The position numbers were made by a program, and so were the translations under genes. Shown here in pieces: positions 15,424-23,940 of a DNA stretch of 25,555 nt (the stretch's first letter is position 1; every line of letters begins with the position of its first letter). The notes under the pieces are model-generated. The model searched no databases. It was given only the letters and a program-made list of their open reading frames with translations, and was not told the DNA's origin. The stretch lies in assembly GCA_025464585.1 (NCBI GenBank), contig JAODGL010000143.1:1-25555 (forward strand). Reading direction: 5' to 3'. Source of the stretch: Methanosarcinales archaeon (GTDB lineage: Archaea; Halobacteriota; Syntropharchaeia; Alkanophagales; Methanospirareceae).

Positions 15424-15723
15424 GTGATGAAAAAAATAGTCATCTGGCCTGCGTATTTAACAGCGGGTCAGACAAAAAGGGAAGGGAGAATAATATCGAG
15501 AAGAAATGCGGTGAAATCACCAAAAGTAGAGGAGATAGAAAAGGTTACGAAAATGCTCAACCTGGAACCGGTGCTGGAGAAAGAGAAGGCATATCCAAAA
15601 ACGCACTGGGATAAAAGTGGAAGAGTGCTGGTGAATAAAGTAGGGAGAAAAGGTGAGATTGTGAAGAAAATCGCAAAGGGTATAAAAGAGATGCGAGAGA
15701 AATCAAAGAGCGCAAAGAGGTAA
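15424..15723 (+). CDS. srp19: Signal recognition particle 19 kDa protein (SRP19)
   Basis: A 99-aa RNA-binding protein that clamps helices 6 and 8 of archaeal SRP RNA and helps SRP54 bind. The start IVIWPAYLTAGQTKREGR and the central ISRRNAVKSPKVEEI are characteristic, as is AYPKTHWDKSGRVLV. Length fits archaeal SRP19 (about 90-105 aa). Two starts are possible, GTG at 15424 or ATG at 15427, differing by one residue. The basic C-terminus ends in KSKSAKR. Confidence 0.93.
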   Translation: MMKKIVIWPAYLTAGQTKREGRIISRRNAVKSPKVEEIEKVTKMLNLEPVLEKEKAYPKTHWDKSGRVLVNKVGRKGEIVKKIAKGIKEMREKSKSAKR

Positions 15724-15736
15724 AATATTTATGATT

Positions 15737-15772
15737 TATAGATATATATGTCCATATATTAAGAAGGAGTGA
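15737..15772 (+). promoter_or_regulatory. Promoter and ribosome-binding site of atwA
   Basis: An AT-rich TATA-like stretch (ttatagatatatatg) is followed by the Shine-Dalgarno aggagtga at 15765-15772, eight bases before the ATG at 15781. This decides the start: a GTG at 15769 would lie inside the Shine-Dalgarno. Confidence 0.5.
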
Positions 15773-15780
15773 AGATAAAA

Positions 15781-17499
15781 ATGGGTGAAGCATTGCGAGT
15801 TCGTGGGCTTTGTAAGCAGTATGAATTATCGAAGATAGGTAAAAAGCTGGTAGCGCTGGATGATGTATCCTTTGAGGTAGAAAAGGGCGAGACGCTGGGG
15901 ATAATAGGGAGAAGCGGGGCAGGGAAGACGACCCTGCTTCGCATGCTCCGTGGTTACGAGAGATTTGACGCAGGAGTAGTAGAAATGGACGGCGTCAGGG
16001 TTACTCCTGATGCACCATGGTCGGAGTACAGAAAACTCCGGCAGAAGACTGCTTATCACCTCCAGCGGTCTTTTGCACTCTATAACGTCTCGGTGATAGA
16101 CAATGTGGTAAAGCGGTTGAGAGCAAAACAAACAGGTTTTGAAGAGGTACCGGAGTTTGAGGATGAATACGAGGAATTAAAGGAAGAAGCATTTAAAATA
16201 CTCGACCTCGTTGGGCTGAGGGACAAATGGAATCATTTATATACGATTTTAAGTGGTGGAGACAAACAGAGGGTTCTGCTTGCTCGACAGCTTGCGAAAG
16301 AGCCTTCTTTATTATTGCTTGACGAGCCAGGCACGATGTCAGACCCCTTGACCAGAAAACTCCTGCTCGACTCGGCGAAAAGGATAAAGGAAAGAACAGA
16401 TATCAGTATTTTGCTTGTTTCGCACATGCCAGAAGTACATAGGTACCTCTGCGATAGATTACTCATAATGGATAAGGGGAAGATAGTAGAGGAAGGAGAC
16501 ACGGAAAGCGAGATTGAGAAGTTCTTAGCTCCTCTTGAGCCTGTAAAACCTTTAGCTCCGGTAAGGGATGAAAGGAATACGGCAATCTGGATTGACGGCG
16601 CCTGGAAAAAATATGATCTGGTCACGTCTCATACATTGATAAGAACGATAGAGATGCAGGATGTCAATGTTAAGGTTCCAAAAGGAGACATACTTGGGAT
16701 AGTTGGTCCCTCTGCAATGGGCAAGACGGTATTGATGAGATTATTGGGCGGTTTTGAGAAGCCTGATAGAGGGCACATTCTGATAAGAATAGGTACTGTC
16801 GACTTTGCCAATATTGCAGAATACGGTAAAAGGTCAATAGAGGCGAGGAGCAAGTTGGGTATTATCCATCAAGAGTTCGCACTTCCACCTTACCAGCTCG
16901 TTCAAGACCTATTTGCCAGGAAGATGGGGTTGAAGAAGTTTGAGAGGGTAAAACAGGCGATGGAAAGAGCGAAGGAATTTGGTATAAGTGACGTCACACT
17001 CGATGTTCTCTTACGGCTTGCGGACTTACCAGAGGAAGAAGCAAAGGGTAGACTCAGGGAGTTAGGGCTTGAGATGGACGTGTTAGATGAACTTTTTCCC
17101 GTATTCCCAGCGAGTGAGGCATTTAATGCTGCTAAACCATATCTTAAAGCAGTGAACCTGCCTGAAGAGATATTCACTCGTTACATCTCTGAGACGAGCG
17201 TGGGAGAGGAGATAAGGATTGCAATTGCCGCTCTTATGGCTTCAAACTGCGAAATTCTGCTATTGGATGAGCCTTTTGGTGATATAGATCCGATTTCGCT
17301 GCGTATTGTAACGAACTCGTTGAAAGATTTAAATCGTGAGTTCGGAACAACTATTCTGGTCGTAAGCCATCAGCTTGACGTAATCAGGGAGCTTACACAT
17401 GAAGCGATATTAATTGACGAGGGAATGGTTGTGATGCGTGGTGACCCGGATGAGGTATGCAATACATTTATTGAGCGAAAGTTTAAAGAGTTGGAATAA
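15781..17499 (+). CDS. atwA: Methyl-coenzyme M reductase activation component A2 (AtwA)
   Basis: A 572-aa soluble protein with two ABC ATPase domains and no membrane part. AtwA powers the ATP-dependent reductive activation of the nickel cofactor F430 in methyl-coenzyme M reductase. NBD1: Walker A GRSGAGKT at residues 43-50, signature LSGGDKQRVLLARQL, Walker B LLLLDEPG. NBD2: Walker A GPSAMGKT, a long family-typical helical insert, a degenerate signature SVGEEIRIAIAAL, and Walker B ILLLDEPFGDIDP. The two-domain layout and the unusual second signature separate it from ordinary transporters. It is the best clue that the host has Mcr (methanogenesis or anaerobic alkane oxidation). The mcr genes are not in the window. 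Confidence 0.88.
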   Translation: MGEALRVRGLCKQYELSKIGKKLVALDDVSFEVEKGETLGIIGRSGAGKTTLLRMLRGYERFDAGVVEMDGVRVTPDAPWSEYRKLRQKTAYHLQRSFALYNVSVIDNVVKRLRAKQTGFEEVPEFEDEYEELKEEAFKILDLVGLRDKWNHLYTILSGGDKQRVLLARQLAKEPSLLLLDEPGTMSDPLTRKLLLDSAKRIKERTDISILLVSHMPEVHRYLCDRLLIMDKGKIVEEGDTESEIEKFLAPLEPVKPLAPVRDERNTAIWIDGAWKKYDLVTSHTLIRTIEMQDVNVKVPKGDILGIVGPSAMGKTVLMRLLGGFEKPDRGHILIRIGTVDFANIAEYGKRSIEARSKLGIIHQEFALPPYQLVQDLFARKMGLKKFERVKQAMERAKEFGISDVTLDVLLRLADLPEEEAKGRLRELGLEMDVLDELFPVFPASEAFNAAKPYLKAVNLPEEIFTRYISETSVGEEIRIAIAALMASNCEILLLDEPFGDIDPISLRIVTNSLKDLNREFGTTILVVSHQLDVIRELTHEAILIDEGMVVMRGDPDEVCNTFIERKFKELE

Positions 17500-17529
17500 A
17501 AAATTTTTGAAAGAAAGTTTGTAAGTTTT

Positions 17530-17604
17530 GCTCCGCTGGTGTAGTTCGGCCAAGCATGCGGGCCTCTCGAGCCCACGACCGGGGTTCAAATCCCCGGCGG
17601 AGCA
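17530..17604 (+). tRNA. tRNA-Glu (anticodon CTC)
   Basis: A complete 75-base cloverleaf. Acceptor stem gctccgc pairs with gcggagc. The T-arm is cgggg-ttcaaat-ccccg. The anticodon loop ctctcga has U33 and anticodon CTC, which reads GAG. The D arm contains agttcgg. One C-A mismatch closes the base of the anticodon stem. No intron, and no encoded CCA (atattcc follows). The last 19 bases overlap the 3' end of the phosphoesterase gene on the opposite strand. Confidence 0.95.
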
Positions 17605-18392
17605 TATTCCAAATCCAATACTCTTCCTATATACGTGCCATCCAGCAAATACACTTCCATATCCTCTAAGCGAAGAAGTTTCGAGGCAATTGGTCCCAGA
17701 AGCCTTTTATTCGGCGAATTAAAAGTGATGCCACCACAGATCTCATTAAACGCAGGCATTATTATCACCCATGGGTCATTCCAGCCGCTTAGATCCGGAT
17801 ATTGCTTCTTTACCGCTTCATGATCGCATTTAGCACGAATCCATACCGGTTTCATGCTCGAATAATGCGAGTTTGGACTTACAAGTCGTATCCTTGGATG
17901 ATTATGCCCAATGAGGATATATTTTGCAGAGAACAAATCTTGTGAAGGCCATGAATGCCCGTGCAGATATCCTACGCCGTCAAACAAGAATCCCCTTGTA
18001 CTTTTAATATAAAGCTCAGGCTCCATTGCGTATGGCAGCAGTTTGTCTAAATCCCCATCATGGTTCCCTTTAACCACGTATACCGGTGCATACTCAGTCA
18101 GTGCGGCTAAGAAAAAAGGCACTTCTTTTCTATCCATCCACGATATTTTTGGCACTGCGTGCTTTACATCACCTAATAAAACTATCACGTCAGGCTCAGC
18201 AGCTTTTACACACTTTATCGCTCTTTCTAATAATTTCTCCGTTTGACTACCGATATTTATTCCTTTTTGCCTTAGCTCTGCTTCTATACCTAAATGTAGG
18301 TCGGCAATCACTAAGGCTTTATGTTCGTTCTGGACTACGATCGCCGGTTCGTCTATCAAGGGTTTGAGTGTGGTTGTCGTGGTGGTCATCAT
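17586..18392 (-). CDS. SbcD/Mre11-related metallophosphoesterase
   Basis: A 268-aa calcineurin-like phosphoesterase of the archaeal SbcD-related type. All metal-binding motifs are in order: ADLHLGIE (DxH), LLGDVKH (GDxxH-like), VKGNHDGD, YLHGHSWP and LIGHNHPR. Substrate is unknown; relatives act on DNA or cyclic nucleotides. The N-terminus starts with two Met and six Thr, encoded by a simple ac-rich tract, before the conserved fold begins near residue 25, so the true start may be either Met. Its 3' end runs into the tRNA-Glu gene. Confidence 0.9.
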   Translation of the reverse strand: MMTTTTTTLKPLIDEPAIVVQNEHKALVIADLHLGIEAELRQKGINIGSQTEKLLERAIKCVKAAEPDVIVLLGDVKHAVPKISWMDRKEVPFFLAALTEYAPVYVVKGNHDGDLDKLLPYAMEPELYIKSTRGFLFDGVGYLHGHSWPSQDLFSAKYILIGHNHPRIRLVSPNSHYSSMKPVWIRAKCDHEAVKKQYPDLSGWNDPWVIIMPAFNEICGGITFNSPNKRLLGPIASKLLRLEDMEVYLLDGTYIGRVLDLEYAPPGI

Positions 18393-18404
18393 ATTTTGGT
18401 ATTT

Positions 18405-18424
18405 TATTTATAGTATTTGTATAG
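18405..18424 (-). promoter_or_regulatory. TATA-like elements upstream of the phosphoesterase
   Basis: On minus this reads ctatacaaatactataaata, two TATA-like cores in tandem. The outer one is about 26 bases from the first ATG (18392), which would give a leaderless transcript. Confidence 0.4.
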
Positions 18425-18472
18425 TGCGCCCAAATTACAAGGTATTTGCTCAATATCCAGTGGACTTAATTT

Positions 18473-18580
18473 CCAAACTCCAAATCACAAATACCAAACA
18501 ATACCCAATATCAAAATTCCAATGCTCAAAACAGACTTGCTAAGGGTTTGGATTTTGAATTTAGATATTTGAATTTGTGA
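18473..18580. repeat. Degenerate AT-rich dispersed repeat fused to pglX
   Basis: The left half (18473-18525) is built from units such as ccaaatcacaaatacc, and the right half (18545-18578) from units such as ggattttgaatttag and atttgaatttg, roughly in inverted orientation. A similar stretch (atttggtgcttgtgatttgg) occurs at 91-110 of the window. No coding frame. The element ends exactly where the pglX frame resumes at 18581, so it marks an insertion or deletion junction. Confidence 0.55.
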
Positions 18581-18952
18581 CATTTCTTGCTTAGTGCTTT
18601 TGACCTGCTGATGGAGATGTGGAAAGAAGAGCATCCAGGAGTTCCAGCATGGGAAATACCAGCGTTAATACTTGAGAGAAATCTTTATGGGATAGATATA
18701 GATCTGAGAGCGACGCAGATAGCGGCGATGGCGCTGTATTTGAAGGCAAGAACTGTGTTCGAGAAGGAGAAGGGAGAAGGTGCGGAAGAGTTTGAACTTA
18801 AGAGGATGAACATTGTGTGCGCTGACATACACTTCATGGATGGAGAAATGAGGAGAAAATTCCTTTCCCAGTTTGATTATGACAGACAACTCAGGAGGAT
18901 AATGGAAGAGACGTTGAGGGATTGCGAGGACGCTTTTGAAATAGTTGCTTAG
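18581..18952 (+). pseudogene. pglX: BREX methyltransferase PglX, fragment 1 (5'-truncated)
   Basis: The frame opens after a TGA at 18578-18580 with HFLLSAFDLLMEMW, which is the second half of the SAM-binding motif (GSGHFLL) of PglX adenine methyltransferases. It goes on with IPALILERNLYGIDIDLRA, typical of the family. The N-terminal several hundred residues and the Gly pair of the SAM motif are missing, replaced by an AT-rich repeat. The frame ends at 18952 by a frameshift: the next segment continues at 18945 if one base near 18944 is removed. PglX modifies host DNA in BREX phage defence; this copy cannot be active. Confidence 0.82.
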
Positions 18953-19640
18953 AATAAGGCAACCGTTTGAGAAATTGTTCGAATCGAGGAGAAAGGGCTG
19001 GACAAAAACTTCTTTTGCTCAGGAACAGCTTGCAACATTCTTTCCGGAAGCGATACCAAAGGAGGATACGGTGGAGGAGATAGTGGAGAAAATAAGAACA
19101 TTTGTTAAAGAAGCAGTGGAATCCCGGGATATGGGTACATTACTCTTCGGATTTGATGCGGAACGCGCGATCAGTCTTGTTGATGTGCTTACCAATTACT
19201 ATGACGTAGTCCTGATGAATCCACCGTATGGAGCGATGCCTGCGAAATGCAAGGCGTATGCAAAGGAAAGCTATCAAAGAACACATCGGGATTATTACAC
19301 CGCATTTATAGAGCAGGCGATTGACTTATGCAAGCAAGGGGGTTATGTCGGCGCTCTTACAGGCAGGACATTCATGTTCTTGAAATCGCATCAGAAGTTG
19401 AGGGAGGAGATTTTGCGTGCTGAAGCATTGCCGGAAGTAGTACTTGATCTGGGCTTTAACGTGCTCGATGGCGCGACGGCGAGATACGCGGCGTTCACAT
19501 TGCGAAGAAGGTATGAAGGAGATGGAGTGAACTGGAAGGAGCATCCGGTTACGTTCTTTAAACTCACGGATTATGCGTGGGATGAGAAACGTGTGATGTT
19601 TGAAGAATCAAGAGTAAGAACAATATCTAAAACTATATAA
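18945..19640 (+). pseudogene. pglX: BREX methyltransferase PglX, fragment 2 (catalytic NPPY)
   Basis: Continuation of PglX in another frame. It contains LLRIRQPFEKL, the catalytic motif NPPYGAM (NPPY at 19218-19229), then SYQRTHRDYYTAFIEQAIDL and GGYVGALTGRTFMFLKSHQK, a normal methyltransferase core. It breaks off after ESRVRTISKTI, where the expected target-recognition region is interrupted by unrelated sequence with its own TATA box and a small ORF. The piece resumes at about 20128. Confidence 0.82.
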
Positions 19641-19700
19641 GGAGAGAAAAAAGTATCAATAATGTACCGATGTTAGGCAAAATCGCAAAAAGAGGTGGAG
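19633..19700 (+). promoter_or_regulatory. TATA box and Shine-Dalgarno for the 75-aa ORF
   Basis: ctatataa at 19633-19640 is a good archaeal TATA core. aggtggag at 19693-19700 is a Shine-Dalgarno four bases before the ATG at 19705. This suggests that the small gene brought its own expression signals into pglX. Confidence 0.45.
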
Positions 19701-19704
19701 ATAA

Positions 19705-19932
19705 ATGGGGTTGATGAGCGAATATATAAATAGAAGAATGAGTGCAAAAGAAATGGAAGAGAGGAGACAAAAAATAAAAAAAGAAGCGGAGATATTGATA
19801 GCCTTTTTAAAACGGACCAGAGAAGGGGAGTATGCACCTATTGAAGAGAGTTCTCTGCCTTATGCCAGAATCAAAGAAGAAACGGAAACCGTCGAAGTAT
19901 ACGAAGAAGAATACTACTACGGCGTAAGCTAA
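19705..19932 (+). CDS. Small hypothetical protein, 75 aa, inserted in pglX
   Basis: No family recognised. The first half is basic and helical (EYINRRMSAKEMEERRQKIK, then EAEILIAFLKRTREG). The second half is acidic and Tyr-rich, ending VYEEEYYYGV. The shape, a charged helix plus acidic tail, is reminiscent of an antitoxin or of a small accessory protein, but this is a guess. It has a good Shine-Dalgarno and TATA box and sits between two halves of the broken pglX gene, so it probably came in by insertion. Confidence 0.5.
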   Translation: MGLMSEYINRRMSAKEMEERRQKIKKEAEILIAFLKRTREGEYAPIEESSLPYARIKEETETVEVYEEEYYYGVS

Positions 19933-20103
19933 TCTACCAATGAAAGGATTAAGAGCTGACCAAAAGATTGCTCTTGAAGAAATAATGGAATTTAACGTGG
20001 TAGTTTGCATGCCCCCATAAGGAGTTACACCTTAAAGGTGAAAGTGAAGAGTATCAAGAAAGCAGAACCGAGGATTGTGGGACTATAATGGATTCAAATT
20101 GAG
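19933..20103 (+). other. Unassigned spacer inside broken pglX
   Basis: It holds a 26-codon frame (19940-20020, reading MKGLRADQKIALEEIMEFN then a stop) and a 13-base palindrome caccttaaaggtg at 20028-20040. A frame reading KVKVKSIKKAEPRIVGL follows and is stopped by TAA, but is in phase with the next PglX piece. No function can be assigned; it is probably debris of the insertion. Confidence 0.4.
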
Positions 20104-20340
20104 GTGATAAAGGGAAATATACAAGAAGTGAAAATAAGATACCATGCCACGGATAACATAGCAACAGGCAGGGAGGAAACATATCATAAGAAGTGGGTGC
20201 CTTATGAAAATGATGTTTATTTATTTTATTTCTATAATCCAATTACAGTGGTTGTTGATTGGGGAGATGACGGGTTAAAAATAAAGAAAAGAATTATAAA
20301 AATTTGGAAGGAAAACTGCTTTCACGCCCACAAAATGTAA
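20104..20340 (+). pseudogene. pglX: BREX methyltransferase PglX, fragment 3
   Basis: From about residue 9 this frame reads IRYHATDNIATGREETYHKK, then WVPYEND and VVVDWGDDGLKIKK. These correspond to the PglX region KKWVPYxKGGE...VVNWENDGEEIK that lies between the catalytic core and the C-terminal half. The frame closes at 20340, and a new frame begins at 20304 with SRPQNVNFYF, the next conserved block, so a frameshift lies between about 20275 and 20310. Confidence 0.7.
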
Positions 20341-21794
20341 ATTTCTACTTTCTTCTGGGAATAGTATGGAGTTGTGGGATACAACGAAGTCAACTTAAAA
20401 AAGTTCAAGGCTTAAAAAGGATTCCTTACAGGTTACTTCCGACTGATTGCATTTTTGGAGTTGCTGCCCAGGGTATAATTCCTAAAAAAGAGGAGGATAA
20501 TTGGTGGCTTTTATCAATTCTGTGCTCAAAAGTTGCCTTTTGTTTCTCAGGGCTCATAGTACCAGACAAAATGCCAGGAACGGGTCCCTGTGCAAATCTC
20601 CCTATTGCTAAACCCGCAGATGATGAGAAGAACAAACTTGAAACCCTCGCCAAAGAAGCCTACTCTATCCTCCGAGAATGGGACACCGGCAACGAATCCT
20701 CAACTGGATTCATCATGCCCTGGCTTTTGCAGGTGTGGCGAGGCTTCTCGCATGACTGGAAACCTGTAACAAAGCATCCACTCGCAAGGGATTTTGAGTG
20801 GTGTAAATTCGATTCTGCGAAGGAAATAAGAGGCGAAGGCAAAAGATGGATAAAAGAAGCAAGTATCATCGCTTTAGCCAACGAATGCGTTGAAAGAGAG
20901 TTAAAACTGAAAAAAAGGTTGGATGAAATTCAGAACGCCATAGACGATGAAGTTTATCGCATCTACGACGTTTCAGAAGAAGACCGAAGACTTATCGAAG
21001 AGGAACTTTCCACTGCTGAACATGGTGAAGAGGAGAAAGAAGAAAAAAACCGTTATGAAGTCATGCCCGCAGAGGAGCACGTAAAGAGATTGCTTTCTTA
21101 TTTCGGGCTTGAAGTAATGAAAGAAGACGAAGATGGAATAGTCCCGGTGAGCGACATGTTTTTGGGAACGAGGAAAGAGCCGGGAATGGCAACGAGGGTG
21201 ATAGCAAAGCTTGTTGACGAATTTGGCGAAGCTAATCTTGACAGAATAGAAACAGAACTGACAAAGGTCTTGAAAATGAGCATTGAGGAATGGTTCGCAA
21301 AAGATTTCTTTGAGTATCACACGACACTTTACCGGTTGCGTCCCGTTATATGGCAGTTTTCAAGTGAGAGGTTCAGAAAAGGTAAGCCAGCATTCGGTTG
21401 CTTTAGCTCCTGGCACAAGCTCGATGAGGATACTATTCCAAAGGTCAGACAGCTTTACCTCAAGCCCGTGTTTGAAGCATCGAGAATGGAGGTCGAGAAT
21501 ATCAAAGCCAAACTGTCAAAGGTAGCGGTAAAAACGAAGATAGAAGTGGAGAACGAACTTGAATCCGCATTGACGAAATACGAAGAACCGAAGGCATTTG
21601 ATGAAGCTCTTGAGTATCTTTTAAAACCACATGAGATAAAAGTTACGAGTAAAAGCAAATGGGTTAAGGAGAAAGTCAAAGAGATAACACAAGATGGATA
21701 CAAGCCCGAACGGGATTATGGGGTAAGGGTCAATATAGAACCATTGAAACAGGCGGGGATAATGCCAAAAACAGCGGATAGGGTGAGAGGATGA
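20304..21794 (+). pseudogene. pglX: BREX methyltransferase PglX, fragment 4 (C-terminal half)
   Basis: A long open frame (about 496 codons) with the C-terminal half of PglX: LLSRPQNVNFYF, LLPTDCIFGVAAQG, the central helical region, a late block YRLRPVIWQFSS typical of the family, and a charged coiled-coil tail. On its own it has no methyltransferase motif; it holds target recognition and C-terminal regions. Its stop overlaps the pglZ start by four bases (ATGA), the ancestral operon coupling. Full PglX is about 1,100-1,200 aa, which the four pieces approach except for the missing N-terminus. Confidence 0.8.
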
Positions 21795-23317
21795 CACTGG
21801 AAAAATGGCTTAGCGAGGTAGTGAAGGAAAAACTCCAGAGAGGGTTGTTCGTATGGTATGACCCACTCGGAGCTTTTGAACCGATAGTGGAGAAAGTGGT
21901 GCCGAGAGGAGCGAAACTGCTGAAATTTGAAGGTAGCTATTTGGCTTTAAGGTTCAAGCTCGAGGGAGAAGACCCCGATTTTGATAAAAAGTGGGTTGTT
22001 TATATTCCTGAGAAGGAAACGAATTTTCTCAGGGACTGGGAATTTATAGGAGAAAAAGAGGTTTTGGATTTGACGGAACTCTTGCTCAGAAAGAGTAAGC
22101 TGAGTCTGAGTAGTGAAGTGATTAAAGCCCTGCAGAAGAACTCCTCACAGCTCGTCAAGAACTGGAACATTTTAATGGGGAAAAAAGAGCCAACGACGGA
22201 ACTCATTATTGATTCGCTCCTCGCTACTGCATTTGAGTTATCGAGGGGGAATGAAGAGGAGGCGGTAATAAAATTTATTGTAAACAGAGAGGAAATAGCC
22301 AGTAAACTGGAAGAAGCGGGAGTATACAATTTCTGGCTGCAGAAACTCGGTGAATTTGTGGAGATAGAGAGCGAGGAAGCGAAAGAGGTGCGAGATAAAA
22401 TTTTGAAAGCCCTGCTCTTCGGCGAACTCGTTTATAAAGGTGCACAATCAAAGGATATTTTCACTCTGCTACCGAAGCCGGAGAAGGAACAGATTATCTC
22501 TTCGATTCTAAGGAGGTGGCGAAGCGATGCCCGGTTTAGCGATTCTTACGTGGCAGCGGTAGTAGATGAGGTGGGGAGAGAGATAAATATCAAAGAACAT
22601 CTGCAACTAAAAGAAGCACTGACTTCAGCCGAGACGTTCCCGGAAATTGACGAACTCATTCTTGAAGAACTTCTGAGTTCAACGAATCCTGAGAATTATG
22701 GGGATAAGGTTGATTCAATAGAGAGAATAGCAGAGATGAGAGCTGATACTTTCTGGGCGAAGAATATGCGTGTAAAATACTGGAAACCTATTCTAATAGC
22801 CTCAAGGTTGTTTAAAGGCTGTAAAGAAGCTTTAAAGGAATGCGAAAGGATGAACAGGGACGAGCTTATTGATAAATATGTATCAAGCTGGTGGAAGTTC
22901 GATAGCATGGTCTTAGAACTTTCTACTTTCGATTTCGGGCGTGAAGAACCATTAATAACTCACGCTTATGTCGCTTATGAAACCTACCTTGACAGAGTAA
23001 ATAGAAGGTTGCTGGAAGCGGTTAAGAAGGAGGGCTGGAAGCAGAAACTATCTTCTTTCTGGTCATACGTGACAAGAGCGGAGAGACCCGTTGCCGTATT
23101 TTTTACCGATGCTCTTAGATTTGACCTTGCTAAAATCCTTATAGAAAAACTGCAAGTAGGTGCAGAGGAGGTAAAAGTAGAGTGGCTTTTTGGTGTTCTG
23201 CCGGGCATAACTGAGGTAGGAATGGCTGCTTTACTGCCTGATGCGCACCTCTCACTTGTTTATGATAACTCGCTTAAGGTTTCTATTAGAGATAAGTGTG
23301 TTACAGAGAAATCTTAG
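21791..23317 (+). pseudogene. pglZ: BREX phosphatase-like protein PglZ, main frame ending at amber codon
   Basis: PglZ is a core BREX component with an alkaline-phosphatase-type domain. The 508-codon frame opens MTLEKWLSEVVKEKL and VWYDPLGAFEPIVEKV, typical of the N-terminus, and carries the metal motif VFFTDALRFDLAKIL and then LFGVLPGITEVGMAALLP. It stops at TAG (23315-23317), but the same frame stays open and on-family for 71 more codons, so the stop is a nonsense change, most simply CAG (Gln) to TAG. A functional PglZ would run to about 700-850 aa. Confidence 0.85.
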
Positions 23318-23530
23318 CGGATTGCTTACCTCAAGGAAAGGGGAATATCTGTAATGGACTTCGATTCACGAAATATTCCAGGAGCGGATGTTCTGGTTGT
23401 GATGATGCGGGAAATAGACATGTTGGGGGAAATCGTGGATATAGCACCTCTGAATCTCATTGAAATTGTGGATAAGATTTCAAGTCGGATTTTGAAACTC
23501 AGAGATGCAGGTTTCAAAAGTGTTGTTCTC
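23318..23530 (+). pseudogene. pglZ: pglZ continuation past the in-frame TAG
   Basis: In frame with the upstream part: RIAYLKERGISVMDFDSR, VLVVMMREIDMLGE and ILKLRDAGFKSVVL. These match the PglZ region leading up to the second metal motif (normally VVxVTDHGF). That motif is absent: homology stops after VVL at 23530, where another sequence is joined. So the catalytic Asp-His is lost and the C-terminus is deleted. Confidence 0.78.
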
Positions 23531-23538
23531 GGCGGAGA

Positions 23539-23661
23539 GATGTTATTACTATCGCGCAAGGGAAGGCTGAAACGATCAGGCTTAGCTGGCTGTCGGGATT
23601 CGAGGAAGCTCCAGAAGAGGTGGAGATTAAGGTTGTTGATTACGATACCGGTGATAAGTAA
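23539..23661 (+). other. Orphan coding-like fragment joined to pglZ
   Basis: A frame of about 40 codons reads RDVITIAQGKAETIRLSWLS and then EEVEIKVVDYDTGDK before a TAA. The alternating beta pattern suggests the C-terminal end of a beta-sandwich domain. I cannot assign a family. It has no start codon of its own, so it is probably the tail of a gene whose front was deleted together with the end of pglZ. Confidence 0.35.
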
Positions 23662-23714
23662 AAGGAAAGCTAAGGTGGGTTTGCTGATGTGATGATATTT
23701 CTTTCTAATTCTTA

Positions 23715-23940
23715 AACGACATCCAGAAGATAGAATACAAGAACCTGCAACTGGAATTGCTTAAGAAGTTGATTAATGACGAAATAACGGGAAAAATGAA
23801 GCCGCTTAATTGAAATGGCAAGAGAGCTACGGAATGTGGAGCACCGCGCAGAGAAACTTGGCTTATCTGACGAGGAAGTTGCATTCTATGACGCAGTTGC
23901 GCAGGGAAGAGATGATTGGGCAGACCATGAAAATGCCATT
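23715..23940 (+). pseudogene. hsdR: HsdR (type I restriction subunit) C-terminal remnant
   Basis: Two adjacent frames give pieces of the HsdR C-terminal helical region. The first (23715-23810) reads IEYKNLQLELLKKLINDEI. The second (from about 23803) reads LIEMARELRNVEHRAEKLGL followed by SDEEVAFYDAVAQ, the conserved LGLSxxExAFYDAL block. About 30-40 residues normally separate them, so a small internal deletion with frameshift is present. The motor and nuclease domains are missing. No hsdM or hsdS is visible. Confidence 0.7.

Noticed and set aside
15781..17499. An ordinary ABC transporter ATPase or ABC-F translation factor
   Set aside because: No permease gene is adjacent, and the long insert and degenerate second signature fit AtwA better than a transporter or ABC-F protein.
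18473..18580. CRISPR-like array
   Set aside because: The repeated units are short, overlapping and imperfect, with no regular spacers.
19705..19932. Toxin-antitoxin pair with the 26-codon frame at 19940
   Set aside because: The second frame is too short and has no toxin motif; the antitoxin idea rests only on general composition.
23315..23317. Pyrrolysine decoding of UAG in pglZ
   Set aside because: TAG also serves as the stop of the dehydrogenase gene, and the same locus carries several other disabling changes, so a nonsense mutation is more likely; kept only as a check.
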